The notes beneath the pieces were generated by a model. The model did not search any database, had not been told where the DNA came from, and worked only from the letters and a program-made list of their open reading frames with translations. Of a stretch of 36,666 nt of DNA, positions 8,637 through 15,935 are shown in pieces. The position numbers and the translations under genes are program-made. The DNA is from an uncultured Clostridia bacterium (GTDB taxonomy: Bacteria > Bacillota > Clostridia > Christensenellales > Aristaeellaceae): NCBI GenBank assembly GCA_934630975.1, contig CAKTXH010000015.1:1-36666 (forward strand), in the 5' to 3' direction. The number at the start of each line of letters is the position of its first letter. The stretch's first letter is position 1.

Positions 8637-9340
8637 TGGTTTCGGAGCTCTACACGGAAGAAAAGCCGCTGCTGCTCCGCGCTCAAAGCGGTGATCAGGA
8701 TGCAATCGAGCTTTTTCTGGCCACATATGTTCCGCTTCTAAATACGTTAGCGAAGCGCTTTTTCAGTATTTCGCTGTCTGCGCAGGATCTATGCCAAGCC
8801 GGATATATCGGACTGATGCTGGCGCTCAGACATTACGACGCAAAGCAGGGTGTTCAATTTATCACATACGCCGTGCCGTGGGCACTCGGCGAAATGAAAA
8901 AAGCGCTTCGGCGAGCAGACGATTCTACCGGTGCGCGATGCGTCAACCGTCAGATTTCAAAGGAACTTCGTTGCCTGAGTGCCTCACTTGGCCGGGAACC
9001 GCACATTGACGAGCTGGCGAAAGCCTGTCGTGTATCGGCTTCTGAAATTGTTTGTGCGCTTGAAGCCGGGCATACGCCGAAATCGCTCGACGAGCCATCT
9101 CCAAACACGGGAAGAACGCTGCTTGAAGCGTTGATCGGCGGAGAGCAAATGGACGATCAGAAGCTTGATCTTCGTCTTGCGCTTGAGCGTCTGCCCCTTC
9201 AGCAGAGAACCCTGATTGTTTTGCGCTACGAGCGGGATCATACCCAGAAGGAAACCGCGAAAACCATGGGAATTAGCCAGAGCCAAGCCAGCAGAATTGA
9301 ACGGCAAGCGCTGGATGCACTTCGAAAATGGCTTATATAA
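8633..9340 (+). CDS. sigF: RNA polymerase sporulation sigma factor F
   Basis: This 235-residue sigma-70-family protein has region 2 (DLCQAGYIGLMLALRHYD with the -10-reading helix FITYAVPWALGEMKKALR), region 3 (about residues 105-150) and region 4 with a helix-turn-helix (TQKETAKTMGISQSQASRIERQALDALR). It directs forespore-specific transcription early in sporulation. Position immediately after spoIIAB identifies it as sigma-F rather than the related sigma-G. Its last three codons and stop fall in a 16-bp palindrome shared with the convergent gene. Confidence 0.95.
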   Translation: MMVSELYTEEKPLLLRAQSGDQDAIELFLATYVPLLNTLAKRFFSISLSAQDLCQAGYIGLMLALRHYDAKQGVQFITYAVPWALGEMKKALRRADDSTGARCVNRQISKELRCLSASLGREPHIDELAKACRVSASEIVCALEAGHTPKSLDEPSPNTGRTLLEALIGGEQMDDQKLDLRLALERLPLQQRTLIVLRYERDHTQKETAKTMGISQSQASRIERQALDALRKWLI

Positions 9341-9344
9341 GCCA
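9329..9344. repeat. 16-bp perfect palindrome shared by the 3' ends of sigF and the YlbJ-like gene
   Basis: TGGCTTATATAAGCCA is its own reverse complement. It encodes Trp-Leu-Ile-stop on both strands, so the two convergent proteins end in the same three residues. There is no T-tract on either side, so it is not a standard intrinsic terminator. Confidence 0.9.
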
Positions 9345-10172
9345 CACAAGGAGCGTCATGACCAAACCGGATATCATCGCCCGAAGCACGGCAAAGCGGA
9401 ATAATCGGCCTTGCGTCATTCCGTATGTCTGCAAGAAAAGATTATTCTGCGTTAAAATCGAAAATCCACCGAACCCGGTCAGAGCCGCCATGCTCACATC
9501 ACGCGCAAACGAAGCTTCCGTTTGACTCAGCAGGCGCATGCCGCCCGCAATCTCGAGTATCGCTTGCACGCAGGCGCATCTGCTTTCCGATAAAAACGGA
9601 AGCAGTATGCGTATGCAGGAGGCTGTTACGCCGAAAAAAACAATACAGCCGCCCACGCCCAGCACAGATAAAACGCTGTCCGTAATCGGGTTTCCGACCG
9701 CCTGTATGGATTTATTCGTCATAACATTTTTTCCTTGCGCCAGCGGGAGCTTTGATACACAGATGGAAGTCAGCAGAGCGCCGAACCAATGGGCGGCAAG
9801 CAGGCGAACGCACGTTTTTTGCTCGATACCCCAAGCTTGCAGCGTGCCGATGAAAAACATGGGGCTGATGGTTCCCGTCAGTGCGCAAAGTGCATGGAAT
9901 TGTTTTGGCGTCAAACCATCGGCCGAAACGGATAGCATCGCTGCGCCGGAAGGAGAGCCGCCCATCCAGCCCAGCAGAGCAGTCAGCGGCGCAATTGGGA
10001 AACGCGTCGCACGCAAACGCTGCGCCGTCATTTTGCATAACACCATGTAAGGAAAAAGACTCGGCACAATATCCCAAGCCCATACGGATAACGCGTTTTG
10101 TGAAGCCAGAATGACCTGTTTCGGGAAACGCAGAAGCATCCCCGCCAGCAGCAGACAGACAAACGCCGCCAT
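9333..10172 (-). CDS. YlbJ-like sporulation integral membrane protein
   Basis: This 279-residue, strongly hydrophobic protein has about seven or eight likely membrane segments. The order DIVPSLFPYMVL, then GWMGGSPSGAAML, then TGTISPMFFIGTL resembles the YlbJ/nucleoside-recognition (Gate) family, in which YlbJ is a sigma-E-dependent protein needed for full spore resistance in Bacillus subtilis. It is much shorter than Bacillus YlbJ (about 400 residues), so it is either a compact clade member or a relative with another role. AGAGGTGG precedes the ATG. The gene overlaps the 3' end of sigF by eight bases in convergent orientation; proximity to sigF supports a sporulation role but does not prove it. 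Confidence 0.7.
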   Translation of the reverse strand: MAAFVCLLLAGMLLRFPKQVILASQNALSVWAWDIVPSLFPYMVLCKMTAQRLRATRFPIAPLTALLGWMGGSPSGAAMLSVSADGLTPKQFHALCALTGTISPMFFIGTLQAWGIEQKTCVRLLAAHWFGALLTSICVSKLPLAQGKNVMTNKSIQAVGNPITDSVLSVLGVGGCIVFFGVTASCIRILLPFLSESRCACVQAILEIAGGMRLLSQTEASFARDVSMAALTGFGGFSILTQNNLFLQTYGMTQGRLFRFAVLRAMISGLVMTLLVWLI

Positions 10173-10287
10173 CTCTGAACCACCTCTCGAGCCAATCTAT
10201 GCGCATCAGCCCGGCAAAAATGAACCTGCGCTTTGCCATAAAAGCGAATATTTCAAAGAAAAAAGCTGAAAAAATCAGCGTCACCTG

Positions 10288-10317
10288 TTGCGCATAGGCT
10301 CTGCATCGTGCTATAAT
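10288..10317 (+). promoter_or_regulatory. Sigma-A-type promoter for yebC
   Basis: TTGCGC and a perfect TATAAT are separated by 18 bases. The -10 box ends 38 bases upstream of the yebC ATG, with GGGAGG as the ribosome binding site in between. Confidence 0.7.
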
Positions 10318-10355
10318 AAACGATGTAGCAAAAACAACCGGGAGGTTTTTCATTT

Positions 10356-11105
10356 ATGTCAGGCCATTCCAAGTGGGCAAATATTAAGCACAAAAAAGGC
10401 AAGGCAGACGCCGAGCGCGGCAAGGTTTTCACCAAAATCGGCCGTGAAATTGCCATCGCGGTGCGCGACGGCGGCAGCGACCCGACCGTCAACGGCAAGC
10501 TCCGCGACGTAATTGCGAAGGCAAAAGCCAACAATATGCCGAACGAAAACATCAAGCGCTCTATCGCGAAGGCGGCGGGCGAGCTGGGCAACGTCAATTA
10601 CGAAGAGATTCAGTACGAAGGCTATGCGCCGGGCGGCGTGGCGGTCATCGTTTCTACGGTTACGGACAACCGCAACCGCACGGCGTCCGATATCCGTCAT
10701 ATCTTTGATAAAAACGGCGGCTCGCTGGGCACGAACGGCTGCGTTTCTTACATGTTTGATAACGTCGGCATGATCGTGATTGAGCGCAAGCCCGGCATGG
10801 ACGAGGACGAAGTGATGATGGCCGCGCTTGACGCGGGCGCCAGCGACGTGGAAGTTCTCGACGACAGCTTTGAAGTGACCACCACCGTTTCTGATTTCTC
10901 TATGGTGCGCGACAATCTGGAAAAAGCCGGCTATACGTTCTTGAGCGCCGAGCTGACCATGATTCCGCAGACGACCAACGAGATCACCGATCCGGAAACC
11001 ATCGAAAAGATTCAGAAGATGCTGGAAATGCTCGACGATCTGGACGATGTGCAGGATGTGTATCATAACGCCGATCTGCCCGAAGAAGAGGACGAAGACG
11101 AATAA
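10356..11105 (+). CDS. YebC/PmpR (TACO1) family protein
   Basis: This 249-residue protein carries the family's N-terminal signature MSGHSKWANIKHKKGKAD and the usual three-domain layout. YebC-family proteins were long annotated as transcriptional regulators; more recent work on several members links them to translation, especially relief of ribosome stalling at proline stretches, as with mitochondrial TACO1. The sequence cannot separate these roles. The acidic C-terminal tail (EEEDEDE) is common in the family. It appears to be monocistronic, with its own promoter and terminator. Confidence 0.93.
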   Translation: MSGHSKWANIKHKKGKADAERGKVFTKIGREIAIAVRDGGSDPTVNGKLRDVIAKAKANNMPNENIKRSIAKAAGELGNVNYEEIQYEGYAPGGVAVIVSTVTDNRNRTASDIRHIFDKNGGSLGTNGCVSYMFDNVGMIVIERKPGMDEDEVMMAALDAGASDVEVLDDSFEVTTTVSDFSMVRDNLEKAGYTFLSAELTMIPQTTNEITDPETIEKIQKMLEMLDDLDDVQDVYHNADLPEEEDEDE

Positions 11106-11119
11106 TCTTCGATATACGC

Positions 11120-11151
11120 AAAAAGCTGCCCGGCTGACCGAGCGGCTTTTT
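11120..11151 (+). terminator. Intrinsic terminator after yebC
   Basis: AAAAAGC and GCTTTTT form the outer stem, with an imperfect GC-rich inner stem (CCCGGC against the GACCGAG region), ending in five T residues 14 bases after the yebC stop. Confidence 0.65.
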
Positions 11152-11216
11152 CAGTTTCGTCAGAACATTCAAATCGTTTATTCGGCTTTTTTGCCGCCGC
11201 ATCTTGACATTTTTCC

Positions 11217-11245
11217 TTGACTATGAAACAATAGACATATACATT
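11217..11245 (+). promoter_or_regulatory. Possible promoter for the glycosyltransferase-rsmA operon
   Basis: TTGACT and TACATT lie 17 bases apart just upstream of the glycosyltransferase gene. A second TTGACA at 11204 gives no equally good -10 box. The call is tentative. Confidence 0.4.
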
Positions 11246-11279
11246 TGCCGTTTCGGCATGAGAAGAGGTTACAAGAATC

Positions 11280-12233
11280 ATGAAGGCTACCGTAACGCTG
11301 ATCGTTCCCTGTTATAATGAAGAAGAATCTCTTCCGATTTTTTATAATGCCGTTTGTGACGTTGCCCATCAGCTTCCTGATTATACGGTTTCGCTGCTGC
11401 TGGTCAATGACGGATCCAAAGACGGAACGCTCAAGGTGATGCGCGATTTAGCGGCGCGGGATGAACGCGTTCAGTATCTTTCTTTTTCGCGAAATTTCGG
11501 AAAAGAAGCCGCCATGTACGCCGGTTTTTGCAACGCAAAGGGTGATTATGTGGCCGTGATGGACGCGGACATGCAGGATCCGCCGTCCCTGCTGCCGGAA
11601 ATGCTTCAGATTCTTGAAACCGGGGAATATGACAGCGTGGCTACCCGGCGCGTAACCCGAGACGGCGAACCGCCGATTCGCTCTTTTTTTGCGCGGATGT
11701 TTTATAAGCTGATCAATCATATTTCTGAGGCGGATATTGTGGACGGCGCTCGCGATTTCCGCCTGATGAAGCGCGAAATGGTGGATGCAATCGTCTCCAT
11801 GTGCGAATATAACCGTTTTTCGAAGGGGATTTTCGGCTGGATCGGCTTCAAAACCAAGTGGCTTCCTTATAAAAATGTGGAACGCGTAGCGGGGGAAACC
11901 AAGTGGAGTTTTTTCAAACTGTTTAAATACTCGCTTGACGGCATTGTCAATTTTTCGCAGGCGCCGCTTTCCATTGCCTCTGTTTCCGGCCTGATTCTGA
12001 CCGGGATTGCCTTTTTCATGATTCTTTTCGTGGTGATTCGCCGCCTGATTTTCGGTGATCCCGTCGCAGGCTGGGCTTCCACCGTCTGCATTATTCTGTT
12101 TATCGGGGGCGTTCAGCTGCTGTGCATGGGCATCATGGGGCAGTATCTAGCTAAAACTTATCTGGAAGTTAAAAACAGGCCGCATTTTATCATTAGCGAA
12201 ACAAACGACAAGGACGCCAAACGCATCGGTTAA
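11280..12233 (+). CDS. Family 2 glycosyltransferase, GtrB/DPM1-like with two C-terminal membrane segments
   Basis: This 317-residue protein has a GT-A catalytic domain: VTLIVPCYNEEESL at the N-terminus, LLLVNDGSKDGT, and the metal-binding MDADMQDPP. Two transmembrane segments follow (about residues 235-260 and 270-295). This layout is typical of enzymes that transfer a sugar from UDP- or GDP-sugar to undecaprenyl phosphate at the cytoplasmic membrane face, supplying donors for cell-surface glycosylation. The sugar cannot be predicted. AGAGGTTACAAGAATC precedes the ATG. It is followed 18 bases later by rsmA, probably on the same transcript. Confidence 0.9.
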   Translation: MKATVTLIVPCYNEEESLPIFYNAVCDVAHQLPDYTVSLLLVNDGSKDGTLKVMRDLAARDERVQYLSFSRNFGKEAAMYAGFCNAKGDYVAVMDADMQDPPSLLPEMLQILETGEYDSVATRRVTRDGEPPIRSFFARMFYKLINHISEADIVDGARDFRLMKREMVDAIVSMCEYNRFSKGIFGWIGFKTKWLPYKNVERVAGETKWSFFKLFKYSLDGIVNFSQAPLSIASVSGLILTGIAFFMILFVVIRRLIFGDPVAGWASTVCIILFIGGVQLLCMGIMGQYLAKTYLEVKNRPHFIISETNDKDAKRIG

Positions 12234-12251
12234 TCAAGGAGGATTTCCGTT

Positions 12252-13091
12252 TTGAAACCCAAAAAACACGGCTCTTTCCATCAAAAACACAGCTTGGGTC
12301 AGAATTTTATTGAGGATGAGGCGCTGCTTGAACAGCTTGCCGATCTCTCTCTGGTGACCGGCGAGGACGACGTTCTGGAAATCGGGCCAGGCTTCGGCGC
12401 GTTAACCAAACCTCTGGCCGAGCGTGCAAAGCAGGTCGTTTCGCTGGAAATCGACCGCACACTGATTCCAATTTTGAACGTAACGCTGGAAAAATATGTC
12501 AATGCACGCGTCATTTGCGGCGATGTGATGCGGACGGATCTATCCGCCCTTGTAACAGAAGTATTTGGCGCGGAATGTTCATCCCTGCGTATAGCCGCCA
12601 ATCTGCCGTATTACATCACGACGGATGTATTGACCAAACTGATGCGCGAATTGCCGCAGGCTAAGTCCATTGCCGTTATGATTCAAAAAGAGGTCGGGGA
12701 TAAGTTGCTCAGCGGCCCGGGCGACGATGGATATGGCCCGCTGGCCGTAATGTGCCAGTATTATTACCGCGTAACGCGTGCGCTCGATGTGCCCGCGGCC
12801 TGTTTCAATCCGCCGCCCAAGGTGGATTCCAGCTTCATGGTGCTTGAGCGGCTTGAAAAGCCCTGCGTGGATGCGGGGGATGAAGCCGTATTTGCTCAGC
12901 TGGTTCGCAATGCTTTTGCCATGCGCCGCAAAACGCTGCTCAATAATCTGGTTTCCGGGTTCTCGCTGAATCGTGAACAGGCCGCAGCGTGTTTGGAAGC
13001 AGCCGGGCTTTCCGCTCAGGCACGCGCCGAAGAATTGAGTCTGGAAGATTTCGCCGGATTGGCCCGACAACTGCAAAATGCCATGCATTGA
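12252..13091 (+). CDS. rsmA: 16S rRNA dimethyladenosine transferase (KsgA)
   Basis: This 279-residue enzyme dimethylates two adjacent adenines in helix 45 of 16S rRNA (A1518 and A1519 in E. coli numbering) late in 30S assembly. Visible motifs are HSLGQNFIEDE at the N-terminus, the SAM-binding VLEIGPGFGALT, the acidic VVSLEID and the catalytic NLPYYITT. A C-terminal helical domain follows. The start is a TTG ten bases after AAGGAGG. A strong terminator lies directly downstream. Confidence 0.96.
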   Translation: MKPKKHGSFHQKHSLGQNFIEDEALLEQLADLSLVTGEDDVLEIGPGFGALTKPLAERAKQVVSLEIDRTLIPILNVTLEKYVNARVICGDVMRTDLSALVTEVFGAECSSLRIAANLPYYITTDVLTKLMRELPQAKSIAVMIQKEVGDKLLSGPGDDGYGPLAVMCQYYYRVTRALDVPAACFNPPPKVDSSFMVLERLEKPCVDAGDEAVFAQLVRNAFAMRRKTLLNNLVSGFSLNREQAAACLEAAGLSAQARAEELSLEDFAGLARQLQNAMH

Positions 13092-13100
13092 TTCAGAAAA

Positions 13101-13141
13101 CAGCCGCTGACGGAGAAATCCGTTTGAGCGGTTGTTTTTTT
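13101..13141 (+). terminator. Intrinsic terminator after rsmA
   Basis: CAGCCGCT pairs with AGCGGTTG, with an inner ACGGA/TCCGT stem, followed by seven to eight T residues. Confidence 0.9.
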
Positions 13142-13198
13142 GCAGAAAAAATGCATGCGTCCTTTTAAGCGGCGCATGCGCGTTCTTGAAAGCTGAGT

Positions 13199-13765
13199 TT
13201 AACGAATCAGAAAACGAAGACGGGGACGGAGTTTGTTCACATAAATCACCGTCAGCGGAACTAGGAGACGGTCATAAAGCAGCATACAGAAATTCATCAG
13301 GAGCATGAAGAGAACGAGCATCCACGCGCCCATTTCAGTAAATTCCTCAACGACAGCATCCATATGAAGCACAAAACCCAGAACCGCATACATCAAAAGA
13401 ATGGCCGCATTGAAAACCGCAAGCTTAAGCGCAAGGCGGACAGGCTTTTTCTTGAGTTGGTCGATATTCCATTTGATGATCGGATAATACCCAAGGAAAA
13501 TATAGAAAAACGCAGCTTCTTTATCTACGCCGAGCGTGAGAACGATCAACGCGGTAGCGATATACGCCGTCCATGCGGTTTTCCTGCCGTATTCCAGCAT
13601 AATTGGCAAAAGCAGCACGCCGCTGAGCATCGGCGCGCAATACGTTGCGATTGGAATTAAGCCGCCCGTAAGCATCAGGGCGACGGAAAGCGCAACCATC
13701 ATACCGCAAAAAGCAATTTTGCTGCTCTGTTTTCGACTGCCGGAGCGATTCTGACCCGCCATCAT
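13199..13765 (-). CDS. Small integral membrane protein, possible ECF-transporter S-component-like
   Basis: This 188-residue protein has a short basic N-terminus and about five hydrophobic segments, starting with SKIAFCGMMVALSVALML, an opening that recalls substrate-binding (S) components of energy-coupling-factor transporters. A charged loop (IDQLKKKPVR) lies mid-protein. I do not recognise its specific family or substrate. It follows thiT on the same strand but has its own promoter, and a terminator separates the two. No EcfA or EcfT genes lie nearby, so any transport role would need shared energy-coupling proteins elsewhere. Confidence 0.6.
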   Translation of the reverse strand: MMAGQNRSGSRKQSSKIAFCGMMVALSVALMLTGGLIPIATYCAPMLSGVLLLPIMLEYGRKTAWTAYIATALIVLTLGVDKEAAFFYIFLGYYPIIKWNIDQLKKKPVRLALKLAVFNAAILLMYAVLGFVLHMDAVVEEFTEMGAWMLVLFMLLMNFCMLLYDRLLVPLTVIYVNKLRPRLRFLIR

Positions 13766-13794
13766 TCAATCCCTCTTCTTTCAAACTGTTTTTC

Positions 13795-13823
13795 ATTATA
13801 GCACAGAGGCGGCGCAAGCACAA
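13795..13823 (-). promoter_or_regulatory. Sigma-A-type promoter for the 13199-13765 membrane protein gene
   Basis: On the minus strand TTGTGC and a perfect TATAAT are separated by 17 bases, with the -10 box 29 bases upstream of the ATG. Confidence 0.65.
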
Positions 13824-13832
13824 CTGACCAAC

Positions 13833-13866
13833 AAAAATCCCCCTCCGCTGTACGCGAAAGGGGAGA
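13833..13866 (-). terminator. Intrinsic terminator after thiT
   Basis: Minus strand: CTCCCC and GGGGGA form the outer stem, CGC/GCG pairs inside, and TTTTTG follows. It ends the thiT transcript before the next gene's promoter. Confidence 0.75.
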
Positions 13867-13886
13867 ATAGGGAGGCTTGCGTTAGA

Positions 13887-14522
13887 TCAATCCTGGAGCG
13901 CAAGGCGCTTAGCCAGTTGACGAATCTGCGGGATGAGCGCAAGAACGATGCAGATGATGGCTTCCGGCACGAGGTACAAGCCATTGTACACAGCGGAATA
14001 CACCAGCACGTTCTGACCTTCCGGCGCATACATGCCGAAGAAGATCACGCCGGACAGGAACGCGCAGACAAAGCGGCCAAAAGTGCCGAGGACAATGCCC
14101 GGAATCATGCCCCAGCTATCGGAGAACTTGTTTGCCAAACCGGCCAGACCCAGCATGGCGAACGCCAGCGGGTAGTCAAGCAGCAGCTCGATGGGATGGA
14201 CAAAATACAGACCGCCCTGGAGGAACTGCACAAAGCCATACGCCGCGCCGACCAGCATGCCCGGGCCAACGCCGTACGCATAAGAGAACAGGAAGATCGG
14301 CAGCATGCTCGCCAGGGTGATCGTGCCGCCCTGCGGCATTTTATACAGCGCAATAAAGGAAAGCACGGTGGAAAGCGCGATGCAGAGCGCGCCGTTGGCG
14401 AGCATACGCGCCGTCCAGCGCTTTTTGTCCTTCGAAACGGCAAAGACGACGACGCCGACCAGCAGCAGCGCGACAATGACGCCCCAAGTCGCAGAGGAAA
14501 CCTCAGCAAAAGCAGAAAACAT
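13887..14522 (-). CDS. thiT: Thiamine-specific ECF transporter substrate-binding protein ThiT
   Basis: This 211-residue membrane protein has about six hydrophobic segments and the ThiT-type stretch FVQFLQGGLYFVHPIELLLDYPLAF, whose aromatic and acidic residues line the thiamine pocket in characterised ThiT proteins. A preceding amphipathic or membrane segment (residues 1-28) is present. ThiT captures thiamine and docks onto a shared EcfT-EcfA-EcfA' module, which is not in the window. The TPP riboswitch directly upstream strongly supports the substrate assignment, with uptake shut off when intracellular thiamine pyrophosphate is plentiful. Confidence 0.95.
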   Translation of the reverse strand: MFSAFAEVSSATWGVIVALLLVGVVVFAVSKDKKRWTARMLANGALCIALSTVLSFIALYKMPQGGTITLASMLPIFLFSYAYGVGPGMLVGAAYGFVQFLQGGLYFVHPIELLLDYPLAFAMLGLAGLANKFSDSWGMIPGIVLGTFGRFVCAFLSGVIFFGMYAPEGQNVLVYSAVYNGLYLVPEAIICIVLALIPQIRQLAKRLALQD

Positions 14523-14568
14523 GATTGGAAAACCCCTTTCTCATTGTTCGCAATTCTCTGGCCGCAAG

Positions 14569-14605
14569 AAAAAGCCGCAACCCCTATCACAGGATTGCGG
14601 CTTTG
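14569..14605 (-). terminator. Riboswitch-controlled terminator ahead of thiT
   Basis: On the minus strand AAAGCCGCAA pairs with TTGCGGCTTT across a 14-base loop and runs into a T-tract. It lies between the TPP aptamer and the thiT start, so ligand binding is likely to favour termination. Confidence 0.85.
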
Positions 14606-14623
14606 ATTTTTGAATCAAGCTCG

Positions 14624-14706
14624 TCGCTTCCCTACGGTAGGATTAACTACACAGGTTCAAAGGGACAGGCCGTTTGGCCATCTCAGCATTGCGCGCCCCC
14701 AGCGGT
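14624..14706 (-). promoter_or_regulatory. TPP riboswitch (THI element) controlling thiT
   Basis: Read on the minus strand, the segment contains the conserved THI-box pieces in order: GGGG near the 5' side, CTGAGAT, CCCTTTGAACCTG, GTTAATCC and CCGTAGGGAAGC. A short P1 helix (CGCT with AGCG) closes the aptamer. A strong terminator follows at 14569-14605 and the thiT start lies about 100 bases downstream. This is the layout of a transcription-terminating TPP switch. Confidence 0.95.
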
Positions 14707-14725
14707 CTTTTGAATTGTCGAAATC

Positions 14726-14754
14726 ATTATACCCGCACGACGCGGGACTGTCAA
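14726..14754 (-). promoter_or_regulatory. Consensus sigma-A promoter for thiT
   Basis: On the minus strand TTGACA and TATAAT are both perfect and exactly 17 bases apart. The -35 box begins eight bases after the argF stop codon. The spacer holds an inverted repeat, CCCGC-5 bases-GCGGG, at 14732-14746. Confidence 0.9.
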
Positions 14755-14761
14755 GCAAAAT

Positions 14762-15730
14762 TTACTCGTGGCCGCCGCCCATAAGCAGCGCCATGACGGC
14801 TTTCTGTGCATGCAGCCGATTTTCCGCTTCATCAAAGACGACGCTGTGGCTGCCGTCAATGACCTCGCTCGTCACTTCTTCGCCGCGGTGCGCGGGCAGG
14901 CAATGCAGGAAAATGCTATCCTCATGCGCAGCTTTCAGACATTCAGCATTGATCTGATATCCGGCAAACGCCTGCTTGCGCTTCTCGGCTTCGCCTTCCT
15001 GACCCATGCTCGCCCAAACGTCGGTATAGAGCACATCGGCATCTTTGCAAGCTTCCAGCGGATCCGTGCAGACCGTAACTTTGCTGCCGCTTACCGCTGC
15101 GTTTTCAACCGCCCATGCGGTATAAATCGGGTTGGGCTTATAGCCGTCCGGACTGGCAATCGCCACATCAATGCCCAGCTTGGAACAGCCGATCATCAGG
15201 GAGTGAGCCATGTTGTTGCCGTCGCCGACAAACGCCAGCTTCAGCCCTTTGAGCGTGCCTTTCTTTTCATAAATCGTAAGTAGGTCGGCTAAAACCTGGC
15301 AGGGATGGAACTCGTCGGTCAAACCATTGATAATCGGGATGGAGCCAAACTTGGCCAGTTCTTCCAGATCGCTCTGCTTAAACGTGCGGATCATGATTCC
15401 GTCCACCATGCGGGAGAGAACCTGTGCCGTATCGCTGATGGGTTCGCCGCGCCCGAGCTGGATATCATGCGTGGAAAGAAACAGCGCGCTGCCGCCCAGT
15501 TGCGTTGCGCCCGCCTCGAAGGAGACGCGCGTGCGCGTGGAGGATTTGGCAAAGATCATTGCCAGCGTTTTACCGCTCAGGCAGGTTTGTTTCTGCCCGC
15601 TCTTCTGCATCGCTTTCAGTTTCACGGCAAGAGACAGGCATTGAAGAATTTCATCCTCGCTCCAATCCTGGAGGGTGAGCAGATGCTTTTGAGAAAAAGG
15701 CTTGAGTGCCTCATACTGAGCCAGATTCAT
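14762..15730 (-). CDS. argF: Ornithine carbamoyltransferase
   Basis: This 322-residue enzyme makes citrulline from ornithine and carbamoyl phosphate in arginine synthesis (or runs in reverse in the arginine deiminase pathway). The carbamoyl-phosphate motif SSTRT (residues 63-67), HPCQ (142-145), the ornithine-loop SMG (241-243) and catalytic HCLP (276-279) are all present, and the length is typical. AGGAGG precedes the ATG. No other arginine gene is nearby. A palindrome over the promoter resembles an arginine-repressor operator, which favours the biosynthetic role. Confidence 0.96.
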   Translation of the reverse strand: MNLAQYEALKPFSQKHLLTLQDWSEDEILQCLSLAVKLKAMQKSGQKQTCLSGKTLAMIFAKSSTRTRVSFEAGATQLGGSALFLSTHDIQLGRGEPISDTAQVLSRMVDGIMIRTFKQSDLEELAKFGSIPIINGLTDEFHPCQVLADLLTIYEKKGTLKGLKLAFVGDGNNMAHSLMIGCSKLGIDVAIASPDGYKPNPIYTAWAVENAAVSGSKVTVCTDPLEACKDADVLYTDVWASMGQEGEAEKRKQAFAGYQINAECLKAAHEDSIFLHCLPAHRGEEVTSEVIDGSHSVVFDEAENRLHAQKAVMALLMGGGHE

Positions 15731-15765
15731 AGGGGAAAGACCTCCTCGACTTGTTGTTTTGCATG

Positions 15766-15794
15766 ATTATACGACAATTCTGCATAATATGCAA
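15766..15794 (-). promoter_or_regulatory. Sigma-A-type promoter for argF
   Basis: On the minus strand TTGCAT and TATAAT are 17 bases apart, with AGGAGG and the argF ATG downstream. The -35 half overlaps the palindrome at 15781-15793. Confidence 0.75.
15781..15793. promoter_or_regulatory. Palindromic operator candidate over the argF promoter (ARG-box-like)
   Basis: TGCATAATATGCA is symmetric about its central base and covers the 3' part of the argF -35 box and the start of the spacer. The half-site TGNAT resembles ArgR/AhrC boxes, but the two halves are one base closer than in the classical 18-bp ARG box. The regulator assignment is therefore tentative. Confidence 0.5.
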
Positions 15795-15874
15795 TCCTAA
15801 ATCGACGTTTTTCACAAAAAATTTTTCTGCAAAAGCCGCAACCATCTGTTTTTTTATAAAAAGAGCTTTTTCCC

Positions 15875-15903
15875 TTGAAAAATCGTGGTTTTCGGGATAA
15901 AAT
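15875..15903 (+). promoter_or_regulatory. Sigma-A-type promoter for the shikimate-kinase-like gene
   Basis: TTGAAA and TAAAAT are separated by 17 bases, and the -10 box ends 32 bases upstream of the ATG. It diverges from the argF promoter. Confidence 0.65.
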
Positions 15904-15935
15904 AAACAGGGATTTTTTGTAGAGAGAAGGATACG

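Noticed and set aside
9712..10353. Minus-strand open frame of 213 codons starting near the yebC promoter
   Set aside because: It overlaps the YlbJ-like gene in another frame, covers the yebC promoter region and has no membrane-protein or domain pattern.
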